Both the position numbers and the translations under genes were made by a program. The notes beneath the pieces are model-generated. The model saw only the letters and a list, made by a program, of their open reading frames with translations. It did not search any database and was not told where the DNA came from. Source: Woeseiaceae bacterium (GTDB taxonomy: Bacteria; Pseudomonadota; Gammaproteobacteria; Steroidobacterales; Woeseiaceae). Taken from it: a stretch of 64,000 nucleotides of DNA. Shown here piece after piece: positions 8,532 to 17,440 of this stretch (position 1 is the stretch's first letter; every line of letters begins with the position of its first letter). The DNA is taken from NCBI GenBank assembly GCA_021773115.1, contig JAJFKS010000017.1:339838-403837 (forward strand), written 5' to 3'.

Positions 8532-10354
8532 GATGCTTTCAGTCGTGACTCTCGTTTGCGCTCAACTTCGGTCAGGTTCTTTTTCCGGAGGCGCAAATTA
8601 GCTGGAGTTACTTCAAGTAGCTCGTCGTCATCGAGAAATTCAAGAGCCTGCTCCAGCGAATAACGCAACGGTGGAGTAAGGATAAGATTTTCGTCGGTGC
8701 CCGCGGCACGAACATTGGTCAGCTGTTTGGCTTTGGTTGGGTTGACAACCAAATCGTTCTGACGCTTGTGGATGCCGATGATCATTCCTTCGTAGACTGG
8801 CGCGCCATGCCCAATAAACAGCTTGCCACGTTCCTGAAGATTGAACAGTGCGTAAGCGAGGGCTTTGCCTTGCACCATCGAAACCAGCGTCCCGTTCGAG
8901 CGTTGTGCGATGGTTCCCGGAATGCGTGGCGCGTACTTGTCGAGTACGTGATAGATAAGACCAGTCCCCGATGTGGCGGTCATGTATTCGGTCCTGAACC
9001 CGATCAGACCACGTGTCGGAATTATATAATCGAGGCGAATGCGACCTTTGCCATCCGGCAACATGTTCTGCAGCTCACCTTTTCGATCGGCCAGTCGCGT
9101 CATGACACCACCCTGATAGGCTTCGTCGAAGTCAACCGTCAACTGTTCCCATGGCTCATGCTGTTCGCCATCGACATCGTGCATGATCACTTCCGGACGC
9201 GACACGGCAAGTTCAAAGCCTTCACGGCGCATCGTCTCGACAAGTACCGACAGGTGCAGTTCACCGCGGCCGGACACGCGAAATTTGTCCGGGTCATTGG
9301 TGTTGTCGACGCGTAACGCAACGTTGTGTAAAAGTTCCTGTTCGAGGCGTTCGCGAATCTGACGACTCGTCAGGAATTTACCGTCCTGGCCAGCGAACGG
9401 CGACTTGTTGACCTGGAAGGTCATGTTGACCGTTGGCTCATCTACGGTCAGTGGTGGCAACGGCTCTTCGTGCTCACGGTCACACAGGGTGTCGGAGATG
9501 TGTAGTTTTTCGATGCCACTGAATACGACGATGTCGCCGGCGCTTGCTGATTCGATACGTTTTCGTTTCAAGCCATCAAAACCGAACAGTTCCAGCACTC
9601 GTCCTTTGCGTGAACTGTGGTCCGGGGCAACGATACTCACCGGTGAGTTTGAATTGATAACGCCACGGCTGATGCGCCCAATGCCGAGTACGCCAACGTA
9701 AGTGTCGTAATCGAGACTCGAAACCTGCAATTGCAGAGGGCCTTCTGGATCGACGTCCGGATGCGGTACGTGTTTGATAATCGTTTCGAACAGCGGGTCC
9801 ATGTTGCCTTCGCGAACATCCGAATTTTCGCTCGCATAGCCTTCGAGTGCCGATGCGTAAATAATCGGAAAGTCAAGTTGTTCGTCGGTAGCACCGAGGC
9901 GATCGAACAGGTCGAAGGTCTGATTGATGACCCAATCCGGACGAGCGCCGTCACGATCTATCTTGTTGATGACAACGACAGGCACCAGCCCTTGTGCAAA
10001 GGCTTTCTCGGTCACGAAGCGTGTCTGTGGCATCGGCCCTTCGACGGCGTCAACAAGCAACAGGACGCTGTCGACCATTGAAAGCACTCGTTCGACCTCG
10101 CCACCGAAGTCGGCGTGCCCGGGCGTGTCCACGATGTTGATGAGGTAGTCGTTCCACAGGACCGATGTGTTCTTCGACAAAATGGTAATACCGCGTTCGC
10201 GCTCCAGATCGCTGGAATCCATGACCCGGTCGGGAACCGCTGCGCGCGGACCCAGCGTGCCGGACTGTTGCAGGAGCTGGTCGACCAGAGTGGTTTTGCC
10301 ATGATCGACATGCGCGATGATCGCGATATTGCGGAGTTTATTGAGTTGGGACAT
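8528..10354 (-). CDS. bipA: ribosome-associated GTPase TypA/BipA
   Basis: This is a 608-residue translational GTPase. The G1 motif AHVDHGKTT follows the start directly, with G3 DTPGHADFG and G4 NKID, then EF-G-like domains III and V and the BipA-specific C-terminal domain ([37 protein letters not shown]). BipA helps 50S subunit assembly at low temperature and under stress. An upstream in-frame ATG at 10396 exists, but the ATG at 10354 ([13 protein letters not shown]) matches the family start. The gene runs into srkA with a four-base overlap. Confidence 0.97.
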   Translation of the reverse strand: MSQLNKLRNIAIIAHVDHGKTTLVDQLLQQSGTLGPRAAVPDRVMDSSDLERERGITILSKNTSVLWNDYLINIVDTPGHADFGGEVERVLSMVDSVLLLVDAVEGPMPQTRFVTEKAFAQGLVPVVVINKIDRDGARPDWVINQTFDLFDRLGATDEQLDFPIIYASALEGYASENSDVREGNMDPLFETIIKHVPHPDVDPEGPLQLQVSSLDYDTYVGVLGIGRISRGVINSNSPVSIVAPDHSSRKGRVLELFGFDGLKRKRIESASAGDIVVFSGIEKLHISDTLCDREHEEPLPPLTVDEPTVNMTFQVNKSPFAGQDGKFLTSRQIRERLEQELLHNVALRVDNTNDPDKFRVSGRGELHLSVLVETMRREGFELAVSRPEVIMHDVDGEQHEPWEQLTVDFDEAYQGGVMTRLADRKGELQNMLPDGKGRIRLDYIIPTRGLIGFRTEYMTATSGTGLIYHVLDKYAPRIPGTIAQRSNGTLVSMVQGKALAYALFNLQERGKLFIGHGAPVYEGMIIGIHKRQNDLVVNPTKAKQLTNVRAAGTDENLILTPPLRYSLEQALEFLDDDELLEVTPANLRLRKKNLTEVERKRESRLKAS

Positions 10355-10559
10355 TAGGCTGGGCTCTTTGGGCAGGCGCGGATTATAGTGACCCAAACCG
10401 AGAATTGATACGGCACACTATGATCCGTGGCAAAACGAGACTCTGTATGGCTTTTGGCGACTCTGGCGGGGATTCTGCTGGACGGCCAGGGTCAATCTGG
10501 CGCTGTTTTTGACCTTGCCGCCTGTAAAGCGGAGCTCATGCTCACCTGGGTCGGCACAC

Positions 10560-11801
10560 CTAGTCGCGTAGTTCGAAAGCAAGCCCGGCGTTTTTTCGCA
10601 GACGCACGATGAGTGCTTCCGGCATCACCGAGGCTGGCGTCCATACGCCGCCACCTGCCTGTAGATCATCCTTGGCAAGGCACACTGCACACTCGCTCAA
10701 CATCTTGCTCGTTGATCCGTAACCCGGGTCCTGATCACCGGTGATCTTCCCGCGAATTGTGGAGCCGTCCGCAAACACACCGTGCTGCATAAGGTTGAAG
10801 AATCCGTCCTGTTGCATCTTGCGATCAGGCCCTTCGCCAGGTTTGGGGAGTACATAGCGTTGCATGAGTTTTCGTGTCCCCGAAAATGTCGCCAGGAAAA
10901 CGACAGCGCCAAGTCCGAGCGTCATGATCGTCCCTTTCACCCATCCCTTGAAACCACGGCCAGTGGCAACCGATTCGTCGTATCGGAAGTCTTTGCCGTA
11001 GGGATAACCCGCCAGCGCATGGCTGCGTCTGACCACTTTCGTGTTCACGCCTGCCATGACGAACGGCGCGGTCCACATTCCAACGTCCTCGCGGTACAGC
11101 ACGGCTTTCTGATCGCGTTGGTCAGGTCCATCCCGCTCGCCTTCGGGGTTCAGGCTGTAGGGGTGTACCAGTATTTTTCGAATATCCGGATTGGCGCGGC
11201 TTTCTTTGATCAGGTTCATCATGCTCGCCAGCGTGCCACCGCTCGCTGTGCCCTTGCTTGCTTTTACCATCATGCTGATGGACTGGCAGTAATTGCCGGT
11301 TTTTTCGAATGCAGCGTTTTGAAGGAACCAGACACCAATGTCCATCGGTACGGAATCGAAGCCACAACAGTGAACAATCTTGGCGCCAGTTAGTTTCGCG
11401 GCATCCTGGTGACGATCAATCATCTGCCGAATCCACTGCACTTCACCTGCCAGGTCGCAGTAGTGCGTGCCGGCCTTGACACAGGCCTCGACCAGATTGG
11501 ATCCATACAGTGCGTAAGGCCCGACCGTCGTTAACACAACTCTGGTTCGTGCGGCCAGGCTGTCCAGCGCGTCTTTATCAAAGCTGTCGGCGACAATGAT
11601 TTCGAGGTTTGCAGCACCGCCACCCAGGTCCCTGCGCACCGTTTCAAGTTTGGCTTCACTACGCCCGGCAATGGCCCAGCGCAAGCCCTGGTCGATGCCG
11701 TACTGGCGTAGCAGATACTCGCTGACCAGCTTACCGGTGAACCCCGACGCGCCTTGCACGATGATGTCAAACTCCCGGTCCTGATTCTGTTCAGTGCTCA
11801 A
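10560..11801 (-). CDS. saccharopine dehydrogenase-like NAD(P)-binding oxidoreductase
   Basis: This 413-residue protein starts with a Rossmann motif (VQGASGFTGKLVSEYLL) and continues with the conserved DLAGEV, HCCGFDSVP and GTASGGTL blocks of the saccharopine-dehydrogenase-like/trans-acting enoyl reductase group. A hydrophobic segment at about 310-330 (GLGAVVFLATF) may dip into a membrane. Proteins of this group are NAD(P)H-dependent reductases that include mycobacterial lipid enoyl reductases and a eukaryotic lipid-droplet protein; lysine biosynthesis is unlikely. It is monocistronic, about 200 bases upstream of bipA on the same strand. Confidence 0.85.
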   Translation of the reverse strand: MSTEQNQDREFDIIVQGASGFTGKLVSEYLLRQYGIDQGLRWAIAGRSEAKLETVRRDLGGGAANLEIIVADSFDKDALDSLAARTRVVLTTVGPYALYGSNLVEACVKAGTHYCDLAGEVQWIRQMIDRHQDAAKLTGAKIVHCCGFDSVPMDIGVWFLQNAAFEKTGNYCQSISMMVKASKGTASGGTLASMMNLIKESRANPDIRKILVHPYSLNPEGERDGPDQRDQKAVLYREDVGMWTAPFVMAGVNTKVVRRSHALAGYPYGKDFRYDESVATGRGFKGWVKGTIMTLGLGAVVFLATFSGTRKLMQRYVLPKPGEGPDRKMQQDGFFNLMQHGVFADGSTIRGKITGDQDPGYGSTSKMLSECAVCLAKDDLQAGGGVWTPASVMPEALIVRLRKNAGLAFELRD

Positions 11802-12054
11802 TTCGTATCTCCGTCAGTGCTGATTTTTTTCTTCCATCAGTGTAGGGCTATGCTATGGTATGTCCAAGACGGCATGCAGCTCGAATCTAGGTTCCTGCAA
11901 TCAAATCGACCGTCAGTCTCGCTCCTTTACTCGTCTTCGCCATTGAAATGATACCCGCAATCGATGATTGCGGGGTCGTTCGTTTGTGATCGGCAACACT
12001 GTTACTGCCCGTTACTTGCGTATTATTTCGCTGCAAATTCTCAGGAAGGGATCC

Positions 12055-13779
12055 ATGACTAAATTCATCAGAAGTGCAATCTCAGTTCTCGGTGCATCAC
12101 TTTTAATGTGTTCCGCCGCTCACGCGGCGTCCGGTAATTCGTCGAATCTGCTGCAGTACATCCCATTCGACGCACCGTATGCCATGGCATCGACAAAGCC
12201 GATGCCATCAAAACTGGCGGACAAGCTTGAGCCTACGATCGATGAACTTCTAATGGCGTATCAACGCGTGGTGCGGCACGCGCTGGCCGAGCAGCTCGTG
12301 AAGATGGCCGAAGAAGAGGACAGTGCCGACGATGCTGAAAAGCTGCGCGGCGTTGTCGAAGAGTTTCTGAGTCTCATGAGCATTGATGGGCTGCGCAAGG
12401 CCGGTGTCGAGCGCGACTCTGCCTTCGCCTTTTATGGCAACGGGATCATCCCCGTACTGCGCTTCGAGTTGTCGAACGTCGCCCTGTTTGATGCGACCGT
12501 CGAACGCTTCGAAAAGCGAGCGGAAACTCCTCTCAGTATTGGTGAGCTTAGCGGCAAGGCCTACAAGTTTATCGATATCGGCGGCATGCACCTTATTATC
12601 GCCACATTGGATGAGCAGGCTGTTGTGACAATTGTGCCCGCGTCTCTCGAAGAGTCCCAGGTGGCACTCGCACTCGGGGTCAAAAGACCCAAAACGAGTC
12701 TGGCGAAGAGCAAGACTTTGCGCGACATCAACAAGAAGTACGATTTCTCGGAATACCTGACCGGCTATTTCGACACCCAGCGTATTGCAGAACTTTTCAT
12801 GGGTCCGGCAAGTGGCCTGGATCGTGATGTTCTCAATGCGCTGGACTACACGCCGCCCGAATTGAGCGAGAAATGTCGCAGCGAAATTACAGCAATGGCG
12901 GGTATTGCACCGCGAATGGTCTTTGGTTATTCCACGATCTCAACGGATATGATCGAAAGTGCGATGATCATCGAGCTGCGAAAAGATCTGGCGGAGGGCC
13001 TCGCCAGTGTGCCGTCAGCGGTTCCGGGTTTGGGTTTAGATCCCGGTGGATTCATGTCATTTGGCGTTGGACTGAATATGCTGGCGTTGCGCAATTTTTA
13101 CGAAGCGCGGCTGGATGCCATCGAAGCAGAACCTTATCAATGTGAAATGTTCGCTGATTTGCAGGCGGGTGCCGCCAAGGGTCGCGAAGCACTGAATCAG
13201 CCGCTTCCGCCGGTCGTTTATTCATTCCGCGGTTTTGTCGCGAACATCACAGACATCAAGGGTTTTGATTTGGCGAATAACAAGCCGCCGGAGTCCATTG
13301 ATGCAGGCGTTATGGTCGCCATCGAAAATGCGGAGTCATTGATTGCGATGGCAGCCATGATGGATCCACAAATTGCTGCGATGAACTTGCTGCCTGATGG
13401 CAAGCCGGTCAGGCTGGAATTGGCCCAGCTGGCCGAGATCGCCGACGACGCGTTTGCTGCATTGGTGAGTGACAGTGTTGCCGTTTCTATCGGTGGTGGC
13501 GCCGAAGCAAATTCCGCCGGTATGCTGCAGGCAAAAAGCGTGAGCCCGGCACCCTTCCTGAGTATGAGTATGGATTCGGCACGCTATTACACTATGATGG
13601 CTGAGGCAATGGCGCTGGGGCAGCAGGACGAGAGTGGCCATGAAGTTTCGCCAGCCATGCGCGATGCCATGCGCGACATCATGCGCCTGTCCGGTAGTAT
13701 GTACGACCGAATGACAGTTAATGTACGCTTTACTGAACGCGGCGTTGAGATTGGTGGTCGTATGCTTCTGAGGGACTGA
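12055..13779 (+). CDS. exported protein of unknown function
   Basis: The chosen ATG has a good Shine-Dalgarno (AGGAAGGG, 6 bases upstream) and opens with a signal peptide cleaved after AHA at about residue 25; an earlier in-frame start at 11968 has neither. The 574-residue protein is probably periplasmic. It is rich in Ala, Met and acidic residues, has no Cys-based lipobox, and shows a long helical C-terminal region (MRDAMRDIMRLSGSMYDRM). I cannot assign a domain with confidence. It ends two bases before the start of the next gene, which also encodes an exported protein, so they form an operon. Confidence 0.8.
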   Translation: MTKFIRSAISVLGASLLMCSAAHAASGNSSNLLQYIPFDAPYAMASTKPMPSKLADKLEPTIDELLMAYQRVVRHALAEQLVKMAEEEDSADDAEKLRGVVEEFLSLMSIDGLRKAGVERDSAFAFYGNGIIPVLRFELSNVALFDATVERFEKRAETPLSIGELSGKAYKFIDIGGMHLIIATLDEQAVVTIVPASLEESQVALALGVKRPKTSLAKSKTLRDINKKYDFSEYLTGYFDTQRIAELFMGPASGLDRDVLNALDYTPPELSEKCRSEITAMAGIAPRMVFGYSTISTDMIESAMIIELRKDLAEGLASVPSAVPGLGLDPGGFMSFGVGLNMLALRNFYEARLDAIEAEPYQCEMFADLQAGAAKGREALNQPLPPVVYSFRGFVANITDIKGFDLANNKPPESIDAGVMVAIENAESLIAMAAMMDPQIAAMNLLPDGKPVRLELAQLAEIADDAFAALVSDSVAVSIGGGAEANSAGMLQAKSVSPAPFLSMSMDSARYYTMMAEAMALGQQDESGHEVSPAMRDAMRDIMRLSGSMYDRMTVNVRFTERGVEIGGRMLLRD

Positions 13780-13781
13780 CG

Positions 13782-14312
13782 ATGGGTAATAAATGGATCG
13801 CTTTTTTTGCCGCGGCGCTGATTTCCAGTGCCGCGTTTTCCGGGGATGAGCCAATGACACCAACACTCAAAGTTGATCTGGGCGCGCTGGTCGAGACAGG
13901 TGTCGTTGAGCCCGTGGACGGCATCAGCGCAGCTGGCCAGCCGGATCAGGCAGCATTCGAAGTATTCGCCAACAGCGGTTATACAACGGTGATTGACCTT
14001 CGAGGCGAGCAGGAGAACCGTGGCCTCGATGAGCCGGCCATAGTTGAATCATTGGGCATGAAGTACGTGCTGTTCCCGATCACTGGACATGACGCCATCA
14101 GTTTCGAAAATGCGGCGAAACTTGACGAACTTATCAAAGGAGCCGACGGCCCGGTTCTGGTGCATTGCGCTAGTTCAAATCGCGTCGGGGCATTGCTCGC
14201 TTTGAGCAAGAGTCTTGCAGGCGCTGATGCGGACGAAGCGATGTCCTATGGCGTGGACGGTGGGCTTTCGAGCCTTACTACAACGGTTCAGTCCCTGCTC
14301 GACAACAAGTAG
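13782..14312 (+). CDS. exported DUF442/beta-lactamase-hydrolase-like phosphatase-fold protein
   Basis: This 176-residue protein has a signal peptide (about 20 residues) and a cysteine-phosphatase-like domain. The early block ISAAGQPDQAAFEVFANSGY and the catalytic loop VHCASSNRVGA match the DUF442 family (TIGR01244-like), where the loop is HC-x4-R. The conserved Cys and Arg are both present. Family members are dual-specificity-phosphatase-like or fused to hydrolases, with uncertain substrates; a role in sulfur metabolism has been proposed for some. It is co-transcribed with the preceding exported protein (2-base gap) and is followed by a strong hairpin terminator. Confidence 0.8.
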   Translation: MGNKWIAFFAAALISSAAFSGDEPMTPTLKVDLGALVETGVVEPVDGISAAGQPDQAAFEVFANSGYTTVIDLRGEQENRGLDEPAIVESLGMKYVLFPITGHDAISFENAAKLDELIKGADGPVLVHCASSNRVGALLALSKSLAGADADEAMSYGVDGGLSSLTTTVQSLLDNK

Positions 14313-14332
14313 CCGTAATTCGAACAAAAAAT

Positions 14333-14366
14333 AAGGGGTCAGAACCGTTTCGAGTTCTGACCCCTT
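14333..14366. terminator. bidirectional hairpin made from a GGGGTCAG palindrome
   Basis: AAGGGGTCAGAAC (14333-14345) pairs perfectly with GTTCTGACCCCTT (14354-14366) around an 8-base loop, and a T run follows on the plus strand while A-rich sequence precedes it. It lies 20 bases after the DUF442 gene and is placed to end its transcript. The core GGGGTCAG is shared with the palindromes spread through the following island, but here the loop is longer. Confidence 0.8.
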
Positions 14367-14544
14367 TTTCACATCCTTCTCAGGGCACCAAGGCAGGGAG
14401 CGGACAACCGAGAACGTATTGATTTCGGTGGCTGAACGACTCCTACGAGTCGCATAGCCGCCGCACGAACGTTTTGAGATAAAATGTCACCTGATGAGCA
14501 AAGGCGGCCAGTGGTCAGGCCAATCCAGAACTGAAGGAGCTGAT

Positions 14545-15447
14545 ATGAGCGCTCAAGATTTACCCAAGAAGATCCGCGAACTCCAAAATCATCACTTTGA
14601 TTCGACGATCTGGAACGACTTTGATTTTCGGGACGATGACATCATCATCGCTACCTATGCCAAGTCGGGGACGACTTGGGTGCAACAAATTGTTGCTCAG
14701 TTATTGTTTGACGGTGCAAGCGATCTTGAAACCGCCGAAATGTCGCCGTGGATGGACCTTCGGGTCCCGCCAAAAGAGGTCAAACTGCCGTTCGTCGCGG
14801 CACAGACGCACCGGCGATTTCTAAAAACGCACCTGCCGGTTGATGCGCTGGTATTTTCAGAGAAGGCCAAATACGTGTACATCGGTAGAGACGGGCGCGA
14901 CGTTGTTTGGAGCATGTATAACCACCACGCGAACGCTAACGACGCTTGGTATGACGCACTGAATAATACGCCAGGCCGGGTGGGGCCACCGATCGAAGCG
15001 CCGCCGGATTCGATCACCCAATATTTTCACGACTGGCTTGACGGCAATGGCCATCCCTGGTGGCCACTATGGGAAAACACCCGTACGTGGTGGGATGTAA
15101 AGGACCTGCCCAATGTGTATTTGTTGCATTTTGAAAACCTGAAGAGAGACATGCCAGGGACAATACGTGGCCTGGCCAAGTTTCTTGAGATTCCGATCAA
15201 CGAAGACAAGTGGGACGATATTTTGCTGCACTGCAGTTTCGACTATATGAAGGCTAACGCGACAAAGAGCGTTCCCCTCGGTGGCGCATTTTGGGATGGC
15301 GGTGCAGAAACATTCATCCACAAAGGGGTCAATGGTCGATGGCGCGACGTACTTGGCAGCGACGAAGTCGCTGCGTACGAGAATCGCTCCAGACAAGAAC
15401 TCGGCGATGAGTGTGCCCGCTGGCTAGCGTCGGGCGACAAGAATTGA
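14545..15447 (+). CDS. PAPS-dependent sulfotransferase
   Basis: This 300-residue protein carries both cofactor loops of the Sulfotransfer_1 family: YAKSGTTWVQQI (5'-phosphosulfate loop, near residues 35-46) and YVYIGRDGRDVVWSMYNHH (3'-phosphate binding), and the C-terminal KGVNGRWRDVL, equivalent to the RKGxxGDWK segment. It should transfer a sulfuryl group from PAPS to a small acceptor such as an alcohol or amine; the acceptor is unknown. The chosen ATG has AAGGAG six bases upstream, better than the in-frame ATG at 14494. It is a single-gene unit that ends about 100 bases before the distal ssrA-derived att copy. Confidence 0.92.
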   Translation: MSAQDLPKKIRELQNHHFDSTIWNDFDFRDDDIIIATYAKSGTTWVQQIVAQLLFDGASDLETAEMSPWMDLRVPPKEVKLPFVAAQTHRRFLKTHLPVDALVFSEKAKYVYIGRDGRDVVWSMYNHHANANDAWYDALNNTPGRVGPPIEAPPDSITQYFHDWLDGNGHPWWPLWENTRTWWDVKDLPNVYLLHFENLKRDMPGTIRGLAKFLEIPINEDKWDDILLHCSFDYMKANATKSVPLGGAFWDGGAETFIHKGVNGRWRDVLGSDEVAAYENRSRQELGDECARWLASGDKN

Positions 15448-15477
15448 TGCAACTGTCTCGAAGCGGTTAAGAGAAAT

Positions 15478-15490
15478 GGGGTCAGACCCC
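15478..15490. repeat. GGGGTCAGACCCC palindrome, copy 1
   Basis: A perfect GGGGT-CAG-ACCCC palindrome preceded by GAAAT and followed by seven T. This is the first of a family of near-identical units that cluster in the next 5 kb, with others at 16679, 17247, 20110, 20176 and 20217. Each can form a small hairpin with a T tract on the plus strand. Confidence 0.85.
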
Positions 15491-15505
15491 TTTTTTTGCT
15501 GCCCG

Positions 15506-15546
15506 CAAACGACAACACCGCCCACAAGGGGCAGTGTTGTCGTTTG
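15506..15546. terminator. strong hairpin, probably the ancestral ssrA terminator
   Basis: An 18-base stem (one mismatch) around the loop ACAAG: CAAACGACAACACCGCCC at 15506-15523 against 15529-15546. Read on the minus strand it begins immediately after the CCA of the distal ssrA 3'-end copy (15544-15566), where a tmRNA terminator would be expected. There is only a weak T tract after it on the minus strand. If the island were removed this hairpin would sit right behind ssrA, so I infer that it was displaced by the insertion. It would also separate ssrA from the convergent sulfotransferase. Confidence 0.65.
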
Positions 15547-15566
15547 GTGGAGGTGGTGGGAATCGA
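15544..15566 (-). repeat. distal attachment-site copy of the ssrA 3' end (copy 1)
   Basis: These 23 bases are identical to the last 21 bases of tmRNA plus two flanking bases at 23342-23364 (minus-strand reading TCGATTCCCACCACCTCC then ACCAA). The tmRNA sequence upstream of this core is not present here. Exact repeats of the 3' end of ssrA are the classical footprint of integrative elements that use this gene as target, so this marks the far end of the island. Confidence 0.9.
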
Positions 15567-15790
15567 GCGTCGCCTGCAGGCCTTTATTTAAGCCATTTCG
15601 GTGGTATTTGTGTCGACAGTTACACACATATTTACTCACAAGCAGGATGTGCTAGCGGAGAAATTGCTTCGACTCGGAATCAATTTTCCAGATGATAAAC
15701 TGGTGGCAGTTTATCACTGCCTCAAATCCACAATTCTCGATAACACGTCTTTTGGGCATTTTATGTTCCAATTAAGCTCTCGAATTATAG
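15567..15790. repeat. unit A leader, related to 18420-18644
   Basis: This segment lies between the att core and the first gene of unit A. It aligns over its whole length with the unit B leader, with clear blocks in common (GGCCTTT, TAAGCCATTTC, ACACACATAT, AGGATGTGCT, GATAACACG, TTTGGG, TTATGTT) and the shared end TATAGTTAG. On the minus strand both copies hold a 14-codon frame of equal length ending next to the att core (here 15588-15629) reading M-C-V-T-V-D and ending E-M-A-stop. It may be an attI-like recombination and promoter region or the relic of an integrase end. No substantial gene is seen in it. Confidence 0.7.
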
Positions 15791-15809
15791 TTAGATAGCA
15801 TTGGAGATC

Positions 15810-16634
15810 ATGGTGGAATTATTATGCTCTGTACCGGCCTCCGTTTGGGCTGCGATCGCCGCATCGCTATTGACTCTTACAGGCGTGTTCTTTTCCAACC
15901 GCCAACACTCTAAGCAGCAGATGCGCCAACTTGCTCATGAAAAAGAACAAAACGGTATCGACCGCGAGTTTCAGCTTCGAAGAACGGTGTATTTGGAGGC
16001 GGCTGACGAAGTTACTCATGCTTTTCAGCACCTGTCCGATATCGCTCACGTGGATATTGCCGAGAAAAACGTGTCGGAACCTCTCTCAAGTTTTTTTGCA
16101 TCCGTGAATAAAGCGTGTCTAGTAGCGTCAAACGAGACTGTTGAAGTTCTAAATACCTTTGTTACCGAGTACTCGTTAGTTTTCTTCGAGCTTCTAGCAA
16201 AGCTAACGCCAATTCAAGATGCGCGGATCCAACGAGATATTGAGAATTCGGCATACGCAAAATACCAAGCCGAAGTTACTCGCTTACTTTCAGCTATAAC
16301 ACAATTCAACGAGGAGGCGCGGTCAGACCCGACAGTTTGGAGCACTCTATCCGGCAACTTGCAATTCAACATGGATAATTCTGCTGAAGCGTCTCGCGCA
16401 AGTAGCGAAGCATGGGACAAGCTGAATACGTTGACCAGCAGATATGCCATCGAACTTCTTCCTGTTTTGCGGCGGCTGGGTAAGCTCGCAATACCAGTTT
16501 ACGTCGCAATTCGACGAGAAATTGGCTTGGATTCGGATATCGCTGTTTTCGAGAAAAGTTTTGAAGATCGCTATTCGGCTATAGCAAATCAACTCGAGAA
16601 ACTTATCGATAGCGTCAACAAGGATGCCAAATAA
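15810..16634 (+). CDS. membrane-anchored coiled-coil protein, cassette-type unknown
   Basis: This 274-residue protein begins with a hydrophobic segment (about residues 5-27) acting as membrane anchor, then a charged coiled coil rich in Gln, Lys and Glu (SKQQMRQLAHEKEQNG), then a long helical cytoplasmic domain. I do not recognise the family; proteins with one anchor and a helical domain are frequent among accessory and cassette genes. GGAG lies 3 bases before the ATG at 15810; a TTG at 15801 and a GTG at 15813 are alternatives. It starts 20 bases after the leader junction G|TTAGATAGC, as a first gene cassette would, and its stop codon lies inside the attC-like box at 16629. Codon use is AT-richer than the flanking chromosome. 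Confidence 0.75.
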   Translation: MVELLCSVPASVWAAIAASLLTLTGVFFSNRQHSKQQMRQLAHEKEQNGIDREFQLRRTVYLEAADEVTHAFQHLSDIAHVDIAEKNVSEPLSSFFASVNKACLVASNETVEVLNTFVTEYSLVFFELLAKLTPIQDARIQRDIENSAYAKYQAEVTRLLSAITQFNEEARSDPTVWSTLSGNLQFNMDNSAEASRASSEAWDKLNTLTSRYAIELLPVLRRLGKLAIPVYVAIRREIGLDSDIAVFEKSFEDRYSAIANQLEKLIDSVNKDAK

Positions 16635-16670
16635 CAATGTGCTGCACTTGCACTCTGGCTCCTGTTAGGG
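16629..16670. repeat. truncated attC-like site
   Basis: AAATAAC followed by AATGTGCTGCA matches the R''-L'' half of the attC-like sites in unit B (TAACA-x-x-GCG-y-TGCA), and a GTTAGGG R'-like box follows at 16664-16670. The spacing of about 42 bases is shorter than a full attC, so the central hairpin seems to be deleted. The end is joined to a GGGGTCAGACCCC unit. Confidence 0.45.
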
Positions 16671-16678
16671 AAATAAAT

Positions 16679-16691
16679 GGGGTCAGACCCC
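16679..16691. repeat. GGGGTCAGACCCC palindrome, copy 2
   Basis: Perfect copy with the same flanks as copy 1 (AAATG before, CTTTTTC after). It lies between the truncated attC-like site and the kinase-like pseudogene. Confidence 0.85.
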
Positions 16692-16764
16692 TTTTTCACT
16701 GGCTCTTGTCACGAACCTTGCAAGGGCAACCTTCGCCCCATAAGCTGAGATCAAGTTGACTTAG

Positions 16765-17220
16765 ATGTGGGCCGTCATCATGACCGTCGCATGCCCGACA
16801 GTTCACTCACTCCTCGCTCACGTAAATCATGCGAGTCCAGCTCTTATTGGCGTTGACGGCCTCGACGGGTGCCGAAAAACGACTTTGGCTGTTGAGTTGG
16901 CAGGCCATACTCACCATCAGGTGATAAGCCTCGATCGTCGAAGGGGTTTGCCTATTAAAAGTCTTAGAGCACGCTGGCCTCAAGCTTGACCTTGCCATCT
17001 ATGTTCAGAGATATCGTCATGGGCTCTGGGCGGATGAAGATTGGTTGGGACTCGATCAGAATGTCGAAACCTACCTAAATAAGCTGAGCGATGCCGCGGA
17101 AATAGTATCGGGAGAAAAAATCGAGTGTAAGGAAGACCTCAGTACAGAAATCATTCGCTTTCATCACGAATTCCTCCCCCATGAAAGGGCGGATTTAATT
17201 TTCACATGGAATGACAACTG
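16765..17220 (+). pseudogene. broken P-loop kinase-like gene (uridine-kinase type)
   Basis: The frame from 16765 encodes a P-loop block (PALIGVDGLDGCRKTTLAVE, then GHTHHQVISLD) like the N-terminus of uridine-kinase-type NTPases; the usual GSGKT is changed to GCRKT. The frame then hits a stop at 16987, while a second frame (from about 16961 to the stop at 17220) continues with the block LKLDLAIYVQRYRHGLW and ends RADLIFTWNDN. The middle of the enzyme is missing. It is therefore an inactive remnant with an internal deletion and a frameshift. Palindromes of the GGGGTCAG family flank it on both sides (16679 and 17247). Confidence 0.7.
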
Positions 17221-17246
17221 AAAATGCCGTGCCCTTGTGAAGAAAT

Positions 17247-17259
17247 GGGGTCAGCCCCC
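17247..17259. repeat. GGGGTCAGCCCCC palindrome, copy 3 (variant)
   Basis: Variant of the palindrome with one substituted base, preceded by AGAAAT and followed by CTTTTTCCTGAG, the same right flank as copy 5. Confidence 0.75.
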
Positions 17260-17267
17260 TTTTTCCT

Positions 17268-17378
17268 GAGCTAGCAGACCAAGCGATGGAAATGCTGGTA
17301 AGTAGTCAGATGGACCTAAACACCGCAGTCTTTCAATGGGCATTGATTCCGACTAGGGAGGCCACTGAACCTGAATAA
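17268..17378 (+). pseudogene. C-terminal gene remnant truncated by the palindrome
   Basis: An open frame of 36 codons without a start, reading ELADQAMEMLVSSQ and ending EATEPE before two stops. It begins within the right flank of the palindrome at 17247, which looks like the breakpoint. Composition is protein-like, but the family is not recognised and it may be a chance frame. Confidence 0.35.
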
Positions 17379-17440
17379 TAAGGTGGCAGCCTTGCGTTTC
17401 TTCCGTGGTACATTGTTTACCAATCGGAGGAGGGGTGACG

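Noticed and set aside
10427..10612. A 61-codon open frame between bipA and the saccharopine-dehydrogenase-like gene
   Set aside because: It has no ribosome-binding site, runs into the end of the neighbouring gene on the other strand and has no recognisable motif; the gap more likely holds the bipA promoter.
15424..15639. A minus-strand frame running through the distal ssrA-end copy
   Set aside because: Its open length comes from the tmRNA remnant and hairpin; it is a read-through of structural RNA sequence, not a gene.
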